DNA from: Photobacterium sp. GJ3
GTDB lineage: Bacteria > Pseudomonadota > Gammaproteobacteria > Enterobacterales > Vibrionaceae
Assembly (NCBI RefSeq): GCF_018199995.1
Contig: NZ_CP073578.1
Location: forward strand, 2,170,001 to 2,234,000
DNA: 64,000 nucleotides
Reading direction: 5' to 3'
Numbering within the stretch: the stretch's first letter is position 1; every line of letters begins with the position of its first letter. Positions 45,288-53,775 of the stretch are shown here, piece by piece. The notes below the pieces were generated by a model. It was given only the letters and a program-made list of their open reading frames with translations. It did not search any database and had not been told where the DNA came from. The position numbers and the translations under genes were made by a program.

Positions 45288-45390
45288 CGGCTCTGTTGAC
45301 CTTTCGTGATTTGTGGATATTCGTGATTGCTTTTTATCCGGAAACACCGATATGGTGAGTGATTCATAATGACTTTCAAAGGATTTCTTT
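45288..45390. promoter_or_regulatory. Divergent promoter region
   Basis: 103 bases between the divergent TIGR03032 and hydroxylase-sulfotransferase genes. It must serve both; AAAGGA near 45377-45382 is the ribosome-binding site of the plus-strand gene. Confidence 0.4.
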
Positions 45391-46677
45391 ATGTTTCTCG
45401 AAAAGCCCTGTATCCCGATCGGCCATGTTGATATCACCGAAATCACCAAGTGCCTGAAACAATTACCGGATTCAGCCTGGAAAGCAAATCCTTATCGTCA
45501 AAATACCTACGCCGTACACAAACAGACGGAAAGTCTGGTGTTGTATTTTAAAACGGATGAATTCACAGAAAGTCACGATGAATTATTAGCGGCCATGCAG
45601 CCTCTGCTCGCGCCAATATTTGCTCGATTCGCTCAATATTATGGGTATTCTAAACTGGATATCGCGAAGTTAATGTTTGCCAAATTACCGAGCGGTTGTG
45701 AAATTCCGGAACACAGAGACAGCGCACCTATTTTTGCGAAATTCCACCGGGTTCATGTCCCGATCCAGACCAATGATGCCATCGTCTTTTATTTGGATCA
45801 CCAAGCACACCATCTTAAAACAGGCGTGATGTACGACATCAATAACCTGGGATTACACCGGGTGATCAACGCTTCCAATGAAGACAGAATTCACCTGATT
45901 TTCGATGCCAGACCTGTGAAACGAATTCACAACGCCAGCAGTCATTTGTTCATCATGAGCCCGAACAATTCAGGCTCGTCTCTGGTTTCTGCCGCACTCA
46001 GCGATTGTCAAAACGCCATTACCCTGCCTGGTGAAGGGCACTATATTGCAGGTTTTGCCGGACCAAAACCCAACCGGGATAACAGCCACTTTATCTGGAG
46101 TCAGTTCAATACCCTGAACAAGCTGCAGACGCCCGCAGCTTACGACTGGCCTGCAATCCGCAACCTCTGGACAAATGTGGCAACGCCACAATCAGAAACG
46201 GCCTGTATCTTTGTAGAAAAATCACCCTGCAACATTGCCCGCATGGCTATGCTGGCCGAGGAGTTTGATGACGCGACGTTTCTCTTTCTGATCCGAAACC
46301 CCTATGCCATGTTTGAATCTGTCGTCAGAGCCAGACGTGATTTACCGGATATTGCAACTCTGGCAGCACAACATGTCTTGTGGTGTTTCCGGCAGCAGCA
46401 GGAAAATTTGCAGCAGTGTAAACATCCTTATCTACTGATTCGTTATGAAGACATCTGTGATTCCCCCACAGCGACAGCTCAGACCATCCGAAAATTTATG
46501 CCTGAATTTAATGACATCGACTTCGTCCCGCCACGCTGGGTGAAGGGACAAAAATCAGCGTTGGAAAATCGCAATGCGGCTCAAATTGCCAGACTGACAG
46601 ACAATGAACGGTATATCGCAGAAGCCTGTTTTCAGCCGCATGAAGACCTGTTTGCCCGATTTGGTTATCCGGTATAA
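45391..46677 (+). CDS. Asp/Asn beta-hydroxylase-sulfotransferase fusion
   Basis: 428 residues with two enzyme domains. Residues 1-175 look like an aspartyl/asparaginyl beta-hydroxylase: the Fe(II) triad H108-x-D110 (IPEHRDSAP) and H156 (GLHRVINASNEDR), with HRVHVPIQ at 119-126 and a 2-oxoglutarate-type RIHLIFD. Residues 183-428 look like a PAPS-dependent sulfotransferase: the phosphosulfate loop SPNNSGSSLVS (190-200), a 3'-phosphate motif in FLIRNPYAMFESVVRARRD, and YEDICDSP. No signal peptide, so it is cytoplasmic. It may hydroxylate an Asp, Asn or other carrier and then sulfate the new hydroxyl. The target is unknown; neighbouring secreted or tail-collar proteins are candidates. Confidence 0.85.
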   Translation: MFLEKPCIPIGHVDITEITKCLKQLPDSAWKANPYRQNTYAVHKQTESLVLYFKTDEFTESHDELLAAMQPLLAPIFARFAQYYGYSKLDIAKLMFAKLPSGCEIPEHRDSAPIFAKFHRVHVPIQTNDAIVFYLDHQAHHLKTGVMYDINNLGLHRVINASNEDRIHLIFDARPVKRIHNASSHLFIMSPNNSGSSLVSAALSDCQNAITLPGEGHYIAGFAGPKPNRDNSHFIWSQFNTLNKLQTPAAYDWPAIRNLWTNVATPQSETACIFVEKSPCNIARMAMLAEEFDDATFLFLIRNPYAMFESVVRARRDLPDIATLAAQHVLWCFRQQQENLQQCKHPYLLIRYEDICDSPTATAQTIRKFMPEFNDIDFVPPRWVKGQKSALENRNAAQIARLTDNERYIAEACFQPHEDLFARFGYPV

Positions 46678-46686
46678 TTCGCTGGC

Positions 46687-47213
46687 TTAAATGCCAGCGA
46701 AGACTGGTTTCAAGCTGGCCGGATACCAGATCATCCGCTCATAAGGTGGCTCGACCTGCTCAATGGTAAACCCCAGTTTCAGGTAAAGCTGCCTTGCCCC
46801 TGATTCATTTGCTGGACCGATAGCATCATAGGGGCCTTCAACTGGTGCGCTGAATACATAAAAGAGCGAATCACGGCTTCGCCCAGTCCGTGACCTCTGG
46901 CTTCCCGCTTAAACGCAATATCAATCAAATGCACCTTGTCCTGAGAAAAATCGAGCACCGCCCTGCCGACCGCTTCTTTGTGATACTCAATGACAAAATA
47001 CAGCGCATTGGGAAACTGCTCACCATATCCCTGATTCATGGCATTGAACTGCATGTCGATGAGAGATTCAATAAAGTCCCGCTCACCATCGACCAGTCGC
47101 AGGTCATCCCGTTGCTCATTGTGCAATATCTCCAGAAAAATCCGATCGGCCGCCGAGCTGTTCGAAGGCCGGACATGTAAACCACCCGGCAGTTTGAGAT
47201 CTTGTAATTGCAT
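46687..47213 (-). pseudogene. GNAT acetyltransferase, frameshifted
   Basis: The first 134 or so residues are a GNAT domain (VGRAVLDFSQDKVHLIDIAF, then REARGHGLGEAVIRSF, the acetyl-CoA loop). The frame is then lost at about 46811-46816. One extra base restores ANESGARQLYLKLGF and the end ERMIWYPASLKPVFAGI, stopping at 46687. So a one-base deletion truncates an otherwise intact gene. It is 18 bases downstream of the protease and at the end of the collar operon. Confidence 0.8.
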
Positions 47214-47231
47214 CGAATCATTTCCTTGTTA

Positions 47232-48521
47232 TCAATTGGATTCCGGCGTCTGTAGATGAGGCTGCACGCGCTGCATCAGGCTTTGTGCCTGAAGTACAGG
47301 CTGGCTGTACTGACGAACGAGCTGGGACAACTGTTGAGCACTCAACAATGGGTCCACACTCAACACTGCAGCCAACACGCCGGTCGTGGCGGCCGTTGCC
47401 GCCGACGTATTCGAGTAAGTCAGGCTGTATTCCCCTGTTACATTGGAATAAACCTGATAAGGGACAGGCACCTGACTGGCAATCGTTCGACCAACAACTG
47501 GCCAGGATCGACCCTGACTTTCCGCATTCACTGCCAGTACCTGAGGTTGCGCCGCCAGAGAAAAACTCTGGTCAAGATCATGCTTTCTGTTCCCCGAAGC
47601 AGCCACAATCACGGTTCCTTTCCCGTTCCGACCGTTTTCATTCAGGAACGTTAACGCATCGGACAATGCCTGTTGGGTGAAAGGGAGTATCCATGCGGCC
47701 TGAACAATATCTGCATGACTGAGAAAGGCCAGTTGCAAGGCAATCAGAATCTCAGAGGTCCAGTTGCGGTCCCGACGGAGTAAAATCGCATTCGCATCCG
47801 GCGCGAGTCCGGTATATCCCGCTTTTTTCGACCAAATCGTTGCCAGATTCGCATCGCCATGCATGGTATCAAAACCAGATTCAGCAATAGTCGACGCCTC
47901 AAAAGGCAATGGATGACGGTTATCCACATCATAATGAAGTTTGACATTGATTGGCTGTAATGCCGCGTCGGCCAGGCTGAATGCAGCATCAATCACGGCG
48001 ATATTCACGGCCTGCCCTGCTTTTTCCGGCCATTGATTCACACCTAATTGCTCGCGAACCGGCCTCCCTGCTGTTTGCGGTAACACGGTATCCTGGGGCT
48101 GCCGGAACAGCCGGACTTGTAAAAAGTCCGGCTCGACCAGTTCAATTCCTGAAGTGGTTTGCAACTGCTTCAATAATTCGAGCGAATCTTCCGCGCCCGC
48201 CGTGACAATCATCGACCAGAACCGGTCTTCCAATTCAAACACAATGGACGTCTCATATTGTCCGTCAAACCTGTCATTGAAATTGAACTGCTTCTGATGA
48301 CGCACCAAGAGCCGATTACCGACCCTCAATCCCTGATTGCCAAGCAGTGTATGGCTGTAAATCGGCTGTGCCGATACCGTCTCAACCAACCGGAGAACAA
48401 CAGGCTTCCCCTGATACAGGACAGACAATGACGCAGGCCATTGGCCTGCCATCGCCTTCAGTGAGACAAAACAGAAGAAAACGACTATCCAGCGCATACA
48501 ACACTTCACATCAAGTTTCAT
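47232..48521 (-). CDS. Secreted subtilisin-like (S8) serine peptidase
   Basis: 429 residues with a signal peptide (WIVVFFCFVSLKAMAG, about residues 11-26). The S8 triad is readable: Asp178 in NIAVIDAAF, His221 in TMHGDANLA and Ser373 in SNTSAATA, with the oxyanion Asn311 in AASGN. The catalytic-serine surround is less canonical than GTSMAxP, so activity should not be assumed. A ~130-residue N-terminal region precedes the catalytic domain. It lies in the same transcription unit as the collar proteins and could process a surface protein. Confidence 0.8.
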   Translation of the reverse strand: MKLDVKCCMRWIVVFFCFVSLKAMAGQWPASLSVLYQGKPVVLRLVETVSAQPIYSHTLLGNQGLRVGNRLLVRHQKQFNFNDRFDGQYETSIVFELEDRFWSMIVTAGAEDSLELLKQLQTTSGIELVEPDFLQVRLFRQPQDTVLPQTAGRPVREQLGVNQWPEKAGQAVNIAVIDAAFSLADAALQPINVKLHYDVDNRHPLPFEASTIAESGFDTMHGDANLATIWSKKAGYTGLAPDANAILLRRDRNWTSEILIALQLAFLSHADIVQAAWILPFTQQALSDALTFLNENGRNGKGTVIVAASGNRKHDLDQSFSLAAQPQVLAVNAESQGRSWPVVGRTIASQVPVPYQVYSNVTGEYSLTYSNTSAATAATTGVLAAVLSVDPLLSAQQLSQLVRQYSQPVLQAQSLMQRVQPHLQTPESN

Positions 48522-48598
48522 CACCGGTCAGAACAACACCGACATCGCGCTAGTGCTTGTTGAACAGAGAACCTGTCGAACATAGGGCCAGTCGAGTG

Positions 48599-49126
48599 TC
48601 AGGTACGGACCGGATATACCCCATCAATACAGATACAAAAATTCACGGCCAGAAACGGCTGCATATTCTCATGAGGTTCCGTTTTCCCCTGAACGGCAAT
48701 GCTGTTTTCATTGAGCATACTATTCGGCGCTTCCGTGTGATAACGTGCCTCACTGAAGTCACCGACTCTGAATATCCCAGCCATTGCACCCGCCGGGTTG
48801 TCCGTGGTCGCAATCGTATTCGCAGCCACCAGCGTATGTGTATGCGAGGGCATCTGCTGATTCAGTACCGTCATGACTTCACTTCCGGTTTTTTCTGACA
48901 GAGAACGTGGCGTTAACCCGACACCATGTCCCGTACCTAAAGGCGCTCTGGCCATTAAATCCGGCAGTCCATAGGTTGAATGGCCATTACCGCCAAAATG
49001 ATTACCAATGACTGAATACAGGGCTGCATTTTGATTAATCTGTAATATTTGCCCATTGCAAAAAGCCCAGAATCTCGGTGCAAAAGCATAAGGCAGCATC
49101 ATAATTTCACCGTAAAAAGCTTCCAT
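48599..49126 (-). CDS. Tail-collar domain protein 1 (MdpB-like)
   Basis: 175-residue phage tail collar/microcystin-dependent-protein type. It has MEAFYGEIMMLPYAFAP, WAFCNGQILQINQNAALYSV, FGGNGHSTYGLPDLMARAPL, PSHTHTL and a C-terminal MQPFLAVNFCICIDG. It is the third of three tandem paralogues, 12 bases after the previous one. The fold is that of tail-fibre tips, but isolated bacterial operons like this carry no other phage genes. The role is unknown. Confidence 0.88.
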   Translation of the reverse strand: MEAFYGEIMMLPYAFAPRFWAFCNGQILQINQNAALYSVIGNHFGGNGHSTYGLPDLMARAPLGTGHGVGLTPRSLSEKTGSEVMTVLNQQMPSHTHTLVAANTIATTDNPAGAMAGIFRVGDFSEARYHTEAPNSMLNENSIAVQGKTEPHENMQPFLAVNFCICIDGVYPVRT

Positions 49127-49138
49127 GATTCTTTCTCC

Positions 49139-49660
49139 TTAGCCCCTGTTCGGATACTGGCCGGCAGTACAGATAATAAAATTCAAAGCCAATGTCGGTG
49201 CCATGTTCGGATGCGCTTCATTGCGACCTTCATCACTGACTGCATCTTGCCTCATTGCCACTAAATCGTCGTCACTTGGTTGATCAACAAACTGATTTGC
49301 CTGACCTAAAACGAGATTGCCAGATGATTCAGGCGAGACTGCAGCATTTGTCGACGCTTGCAGAGCATGGGTATGGCTGGGTAAGTTCACCGAGGTAAGA
49401 ACAACCTGCTCCAGACCGAACTTTTGCCCTTGATGCCTGGGGGTTAATCCGGGGCCACTCCCCATTCCCACTGGAACCCGGCCCTGTAAATCAGGCAAGG
49501 CATACGAATCGCGACCATTGCCACCAAACATGGTGCCTAATAATGAATATAACGCTGAATTTTCGGAAATCGGCATGAGCGTGCCGAGACAAAATGCCCA
49601 CTTCACTGGTGCATAATTGCCTGCAAAAAGGGTAATTTCAGAAAGATAACGCTCAGACAT
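49139..49660 (-). CDS. Tail-collar domain protein 2 (MdpB-like)
   Basis: 173 residues, paralogue of its neighbours. It shows EITLFAGNYAPVKWAFCLGT, ENSALYSLLGTMFGGNG, YALPDLQGRVPVG, LPSHTHAL and MAPTLALNFIICTAGQYPNR. Gaps of 10 and 12 bases to the flanking paralogues show one transcript. Stoichiometric assembly of three different collar proteins is a fair guess. Confidence 0.88.
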   Translation of the reverse strand: MSERYLSEITLFAGNYAPVKWAFCLGTLMPISENSALYSLLGTMFGGNGRDSYALPDLQGRVPVGMGSGPGLTPRHQGQKFGLEQVVLTSVNLPSHTHALQASTNAAVSPESSGNLVLGQANQFVDQPSDDDLVAMRQDAVSDEGRNEAHPNMAPTLALNFIICTAGQYPNRG

Positions 49661-49670
49661 TTTTTCTCTC

Positions 49671-50210
49671 CTAGTCTCTGTCCGGAAAAATACCCGTCAG
49701 TGCAATACAAAAGTTGATCACTGTAGATGGCTGCATGTTGTCATGTGCTGTGCCCGTTCCAGTGTAACCCATTGCTTTTGCACTCATCGGGACCAGATTC
49801 GCCGCCTGAGCATAAACAGGACTGCCATTCTCTGCGGATGCAAACACTGTCGATTCGGATGATTTCTTTTTATACGGGCGGAAAGAGTTTCCTGGCTGAC
49901 TGGAAACCTGGAGCTGATGCGTATGAGCCGGCAATTGATCGGTTGTCAGACTGACACTTTCCAGACCGCCGGTTTTTCCCTGCCTGATTTGCTGCTCTGT
50001 ATAACCGAAGATGCCAGGGTGTACCGGCATCCTTCCGCGCAAATCAGGTAACTTGAACGCAGTTTCTCCAACCATCCCAAACGTGCCTCCCAGTAATGTA
50101 TACAACGCTCTATTCTGAGTGATCGTAATAGACTGGCCATTACAATAGGCATAGTTTCTGGGGTAAAAATTTGCGCCAAACATCTGAATATTACCAATAA
50201 AAGGTTCCAT
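49671..50210 (-). CDS. Tail-collar domain protein 3 (MdpB-like)
   Basis: 179 residues, the first of three tandem collar proteins. It shows MEPFIGNIQMFGANFYPRNY, YCNGQSITITQNRALYTLLG, FKLPDLRGRMPVHPG, LPAHTHQL and MQPSTVINFCIALTG. It starts 15 bases after the DUF6916 gene. It has no signal peptide, so export, if any, needs another route. Confidence 0.88.
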   Translation of the reverse strand: MEPFIGNIQMFGANFYPRNYAYCNGQSITITQNRALYTLLGGTFGMVGETAFKLPDLRGRMPVHPGIFGYTEQQIRQGKTGGLESVSLTTDQLPAHTHQLQVSSQPGNSFRPYKKKSSESTVFASAENGSPVYAQAANLVPMSAKAMGYTGTGTAHDNMQPSTVINFCIALTGIFPDRD

Positions 50211-50225
50211 TCCGACCTCCGAAAT

Positions 50226-50522
50226 TTAAGGTTGTTCTACCCGGCGGGAAAAAATCACTTCCAGTTCGCTGGCCGAATTCGGAGAGACAAACAGTGCCAC
50301 CTCGCCTAACTTCTCATGGCTGAACGGATAGGTACCCTGTGCTAAACCACCCTCCAATTCACCACAATCAAGGTATAAAGCAAATGCCTCCCATAACTTG
50401 CCATGTGTTGCCGTTCGCTGAACATCGGAAATTTCAACCTCAACGGTTTGATTGTTATCCAGTGCGACTGTTAATTTTTCGCCGACCATTTTCTCCAGCC
50501 GTTCAAACGTAAATTGCTCCAT
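50226..50522 (-). CDS. DUF6916-type protein
   Basis: 98-residue, beta-rich acidic protein (FERLEKMVGEKLTVALDNNQ, then EVEISDVQRT). It resembles the small DUF6916 proteins that commonly precede bacterial tail-collar gene runs. It leads this operon. The function is unknown; a chaperone or adaptor for the collar proteins is possible. AGGAGG lies close to its ATG. Confidence 0.75.
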   Translation of the reverse strand: MEQFTFERLEKMVGEKLTVALDNNQTVEVEISDVQRTATHGKLWEAFALYLDCGELEGGLAQGTYPFSHEKLGEVALFVSPNSASELEVIFSRRVEQP

Positions 50523-50770
50523 GTCACCTCCTGTTACACAGACTGCTGATGCACGTGATGAATATTTTTAATGTCCACGATAGGTGTAGAGCATCCCGAA
50601 GATTCCAACAACATGGTGCATAAAAACTTGAGGATTGATCAAACAAATCCATGACACAGGCAACGGTGACACCATCAAAATGCAAATAAGAGGATATGCC
50701 GCCTTGAATATGCACAAGCGACCCGACCGGAGCGCAAAAACAAGAAAGGAACAGGCGTGTTGCTGAAATT

Positions 50771-51787
50771 TCAGCGTTCAGAGGTTTGCGGAGAAAACGG
50801 ACGTCGCGGATACCGCTGCCGGACCCAGCGAAGCACCGGCTGTTCTATCCCGTAAGTCATCAGAGAAGCAATCAGCAGGGAGAGGACCATGGCTGTGAGC
50901 ATTCCTGCAACTGCCGGCCAGTCCTGCCCGTAAAACAGCTGTATCACGACATAACCCAGATTCTGGTGTACCAGATACAGCGAATAAGAAATCGTGCCGA
51001 GAAAAACCAGCGGACGCCAGGTCAGAAATCCCAGAGCGCCGCGAATCACCGCCAGCCAGAAACTCAGCATGATCAGCAGCATCAGCGCAAACTGGCTCAC
51101 CGAGTAATTGATTCCGAGAATCACCGCACACATCAGGAGTGTCCGGTAAGCGGCGTTCGTTTGGAGTCCCTGCCAGATTTTGTAAAAACAGATCCCGGCG
51201 GTAAACATGGGCAGGTAAGGCAGAATCAGCAACTGACTCAGGAATGGCGGCATGTCTGAGCCGCTGAGGCGCACGACTACATCGGCCACCATCACGACCA
51301 TAAAAATCCGTTCCGCCTGCTTCAGTAACCCGATCAGAAACAAGCCAAACATCCAGACATAGAACATCAGCTCAACCGTCAGCGTCCAGTAAACCCCGTC
51401 CACATGGGGGATACCAAACCACTGATGGCACATCAGCAGATTGGCCAGCGCCGCAACGCTGTCAACTTCCCTGCCCGGCAACCCCATGACAGACACCACA
51501 CAATAAGTCAGCGCCACGGCAAACCAGTATACGGGATACAAACGCGACACCCGCGAGACCACGAAATCCACCGGACGCTCAACCCGGTTCAGCGTCCAGA
51601 AAATGACAAAACCACTGATGATAAAAAACAGATGAACACCAAATCGGCCCGCATAAGCCCAGTCAACCGCCAGCCCCGGATGTCCGTATAACGCATCATA
51701 TCGGTAAAAATAGTGATAGAGCACGACCGCCAAAGCGGCCAGTCCGCGCAATGCATCCAGTTCGGTCAGCCGTTGCTTTGACGCCAT
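50771..51787 (-). CDS. Membrane acyltransferase, OafA/YrhL type
   Basis: 338 residues, acyltransferase-3 family with about ten hydrophobic helices. The catalytic His region LRGLAALAVVLYHYF is near residue 20, and FGVHLFFIISGFVIFWTL and GVYWTLTVELMFYVW match. Such proteins O-acetylate lipopolysaccharide or other surface glycans using acyl-CoA from the cytoplasm. It is alone on its transcript, next to the collar cluster; a link to surface-polysaccharide modification is only suggestive. Confidence 0.9.
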   Translation of the reverse strand: MASKQRLTELDALRGLAALAVVLYHYFYRYDALYGHPGLAVDWAYAGRFGVHLFFIISGFVIFWTLNRVERPVDFVVSRVSRLYPVYWFAVALTYCVVSVMGLPGREVDSVAALANLLMCHQWFGIPHVDGVYWTLTVELMFYVWMFGLFLIGLLKQAERIFMVVMVADVVVRLSGSDMPPFLSQLLILPYLPMFTAGICFYKIWQGLQTNAAYRTLLMCAVILGINYSVSQFALMLLIMLSFWLAVIRGALGFLTWRPLVFLGTISYSLYLVHQNLGYVVIQLFYGQDWPAVAGMLTAMVLSLLIASLMTYGIEQPVLRWVRQRYPRRPFSPQTSER

Positions 51788-51906
51788 GATCGACACACTC
51801 AAAAAGTCACATTCCCTGATAACCTTGAGTATAGATGTTGCATTTTTTTGTGATGAACTTTACAGAAATCGAAGCGTGAATCTGGCCTGTGAACCCAGTC
51901 GCGCTG

Positions 51907-52209
51907 TTAATTCAGAAAATCGAAAGGTAGCACCATCAGAGAACAACACTCAGCTTCATCATTGCGTTCCTGCCGACGGCGTCGCTTTCGTTTTTGCTGA
52001 TGAAGCTGCTGAGATGCGGCCCGGCAGGCTTTGAATCGCCTAAGTACAGCGGCAGGTAAGGCTGCATAAGATTTGGCTTCGATGATCTCAATCACAGCCT
52101 GGGAGCAACTGGGCCCACCATGAAAGGCGGCATGTGCGCACCGATAGCCTTTATGCGGCGATAAATATTTCTGGTACCAGTGAATACTGCGGATAGCGAG
52201 AATTTTCAT
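51907..52209 (-). CDS. yidD: Membrane protein insertion efficiency factor
   Basis: 100 residues with the YidD core WYQKYLSPHKGYRCAHA and GPSCSQAVIE. An extended Lys/Arg-rich stretch (QQKRKRRRRQERND) follows, longer than in E. coli (85 residues). YidD helps YidC insert inner-membrane proteins. It is usually between rnpA and yidC; here it stands alone, so it may be a second copy. Confidence 0.85.
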   Translation of the reverse strand: MKILAIRSIHWYQKYLSPHKGYRCAHAAFHGGPSCSQAVIEIIEAKSYAALPAAVLRRFKACRAASQQLHQQKRKRRRRQERNDEAECCSLMVLPFDFLN

Positions 52210-52263
52210 GACATTTTATCGGGTCAGAACATCTTTGCAGTATCCACAATCAAGGCAGGGTCA

Positions 52264-52293
52264 CAAGGTATTGCTATAAAAAACAATACCTTG
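52264..52293. repeat. Short inverted repeat
   Basis: CAAGGTATTG (52264-52273) and CAATACCTTG (52284-52293) are perfect inverted arms around a 10-base A-rich loop, between yidD and a GNAT gene. The function is not evident. Confidence 0.4.
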
Positions 52294-52319
52294 CTCTCAA
52301 GTCTTTCCGGTGAATTTAC

Positions 52320-53105
52320 TCAGGACAGCGCTTTCTCCCAGACTGTCCGAATTGTGTGCGTCGAGAAACCCACAGCTTTACAGTTTTTACTGCTGGCACT
52401 GTCGGACATCACATCGGTCAGCAATCGATTTGCGCCCTGGGCAACCGCATCCTGAATCCGCTGATGCAGCAGTGCTGTCTGGCATCCCTGCTTTCTGAAA
52501 GCCGCTTGTGTATAAGCGTTCGCCAGAATTGCTGTTTTGCCGTCAAAGAAAGTGGTTGCCCAGGCACAGGGGGTTTCATCGACATAGGCAACATAACAAC
52601 GGAAAGTTTCAGAGCAATATAAATGGCGCTTGGCCTGCCAGATATCATCGTCACACGTCAGGCCCGATGTTTTCAGCAGCGCCAAAAACTCATCTGCCTG
52701 ATCATTCCCCCACATTTCAACCCGAACGGCCGATGCCTGTGAACCCGGCTGGTAGGCCTCTGCCGCCAATACTAAAAACTCATGCGCATAGGCAGGCACA
52801 TACCCTTTTTCAATCAGTGTTCTCAACAGCGCCTCATGCACCGCCGAGGGCGCCACATGAATCTCCGGCGGTGTTGATTCGTGGTAGTGCGACAGGAACG
52901 CATCCAGACCGAGCACCGCATCTGCATGCGTGATAAGGATTTGATTGTCATAGCGCCGCGTGGGATCGATAAAAGCCGTCAGGTCATCGTCCTGAATGAT
53001 ATTGAGCTGACTGGGTGTTGCCGTGGATAAAGTTCTGGCGTTATTGAAGCGAAAATATGCCGCGTAAGCGGCGTTGACTGTTTCCTTACTGAATGTTGGG
53101 TTCAT
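52320..53105 (-). CDS. GNAT-family N-acetyltransferase
   Basis: 261 residues. The C-terminal half carries a GNAT domain (CAWATTFFDGKTAILANAYT, AAFRKQGCQTALLHQRI as the acetyl-CoA loop, KNCKAVGF). The N-terminal half lacks clear motifs and may be a degenerate second GNAT fold. The substrate is unknown. It is monocistronic on the minus strand. Confidence 0.78.
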   Translation of the reverse strand: MNPTFSKETVNAAYAAYFRFNNARTLSTATPSQLNIIQDDDLTAFIDPTRRYDNQILITHADAVLGLDAFLSHYHESTPPEIHVAPSAVHEALLRTLIEKGYVPAYAHEFLVLAAEAYQPGSQASAVRVEMWGNDQADEFLALLKTSGLTCDDDIWQAKRHLYCSETFRCYVAYVDETPCAWATTFFDGKTAILANAYTQAAFRKQGCQTALLHQRIQDAVAQGANRLLTDVMSDSASSKNCKAVGFSTHTIRTVWEKALS

Positions 53106-53228
53106 TCAATCTCCTGAAAAAAATCCATTCCAATTTGCGAATCAATATAAAAAACACGTCAAAATATCAGCCCTGAGAGACTGTAGCCGTCGCAGTCAAT
53201 GGGCCTCGTATTCAGGATGACTACTCAC

Positions 53229-53756
53229 TCAACTGTTTTGACTCATTGAGTGGCTGCACACCTCGATAAAATGCTCAAACCGAAAGAAATGCATCTCTAA
53301 ATCAACATCTGTTTCAAGGCGCAACGAAAACGCTTGCCCAACCAAACGCGTTACCGTCTTACGCCAGAATGACAGTGCAGCGTGATTTTCCTGAAGAACC
53401 CGAATTTGCCATTGTCCCGGATGACGCGATATCAGAGCCTGAAAAGCCTTCATTCCAACCCCCTTGCCATGAAACTTCCGCAAAATAAAAAACTGGTCCA
53501 TATCATACACAGCCGGATGATCAGGGTATTTCCGGACCAAAGCAAAACCTGCCAGCTCGCCATCACATGCAATCCAATATGGCGTATGATCCGGCACCTG
53601 CCAATATGGGTCCAAGTGCTTTGGATTCGCAACATAGTGCCCATGCTCATTGAGCTTCAGAGGAATAAACGCCGACAGTTCGTACATGTAAAACGAAAAC
53701 AGATTCTCCAGAACGGGCCGCTCTGAACCTGAGATTTGATTCAATGAAATTTCCAT
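53229..53756 (-). CDS. GNAT-family N-acetyltransferase
   Basis: 175 residues. The GNAT core is visible (YWIACDGELAGFALVRKYPD, FFILRKFHGKGVGMKAFQAL with the acetyl-CoA loop, VLQENHAALSFWRK). The ATG at 53756 fits a GGAA upstream. It lies 19 bases after the esterase gene, so both may share a transcript. The substrate cannot be named. Confidence 0.82.
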   Translation of the reverse strand: MEISLNQISGSERPVLENLFSFYMYELSAFIPLKLNEHGHYVANPKHLDPYWQVPDHTPYWIACDGELAGFALVRKYPDHPAVYDMDQFFILRKFHGKGVGMKAFQALISRHPGQWQIRVLQENHAALSFWRKTVTRLVGQAFSLRLETDVDLEMHFFRFEHFIEVCSHSMSQNS

Positions 53757-53775
53757 GTGTTTTCTGATTTCCAAT

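Noticed and set aside
48599..50210. A prophage, suggested by tail-collar proteins
   Set aside because: No integrase, capsid, terminase, tail-tube, baseplate or lysis genes are nearby; such collar genes often occur alone in bacterial operons.
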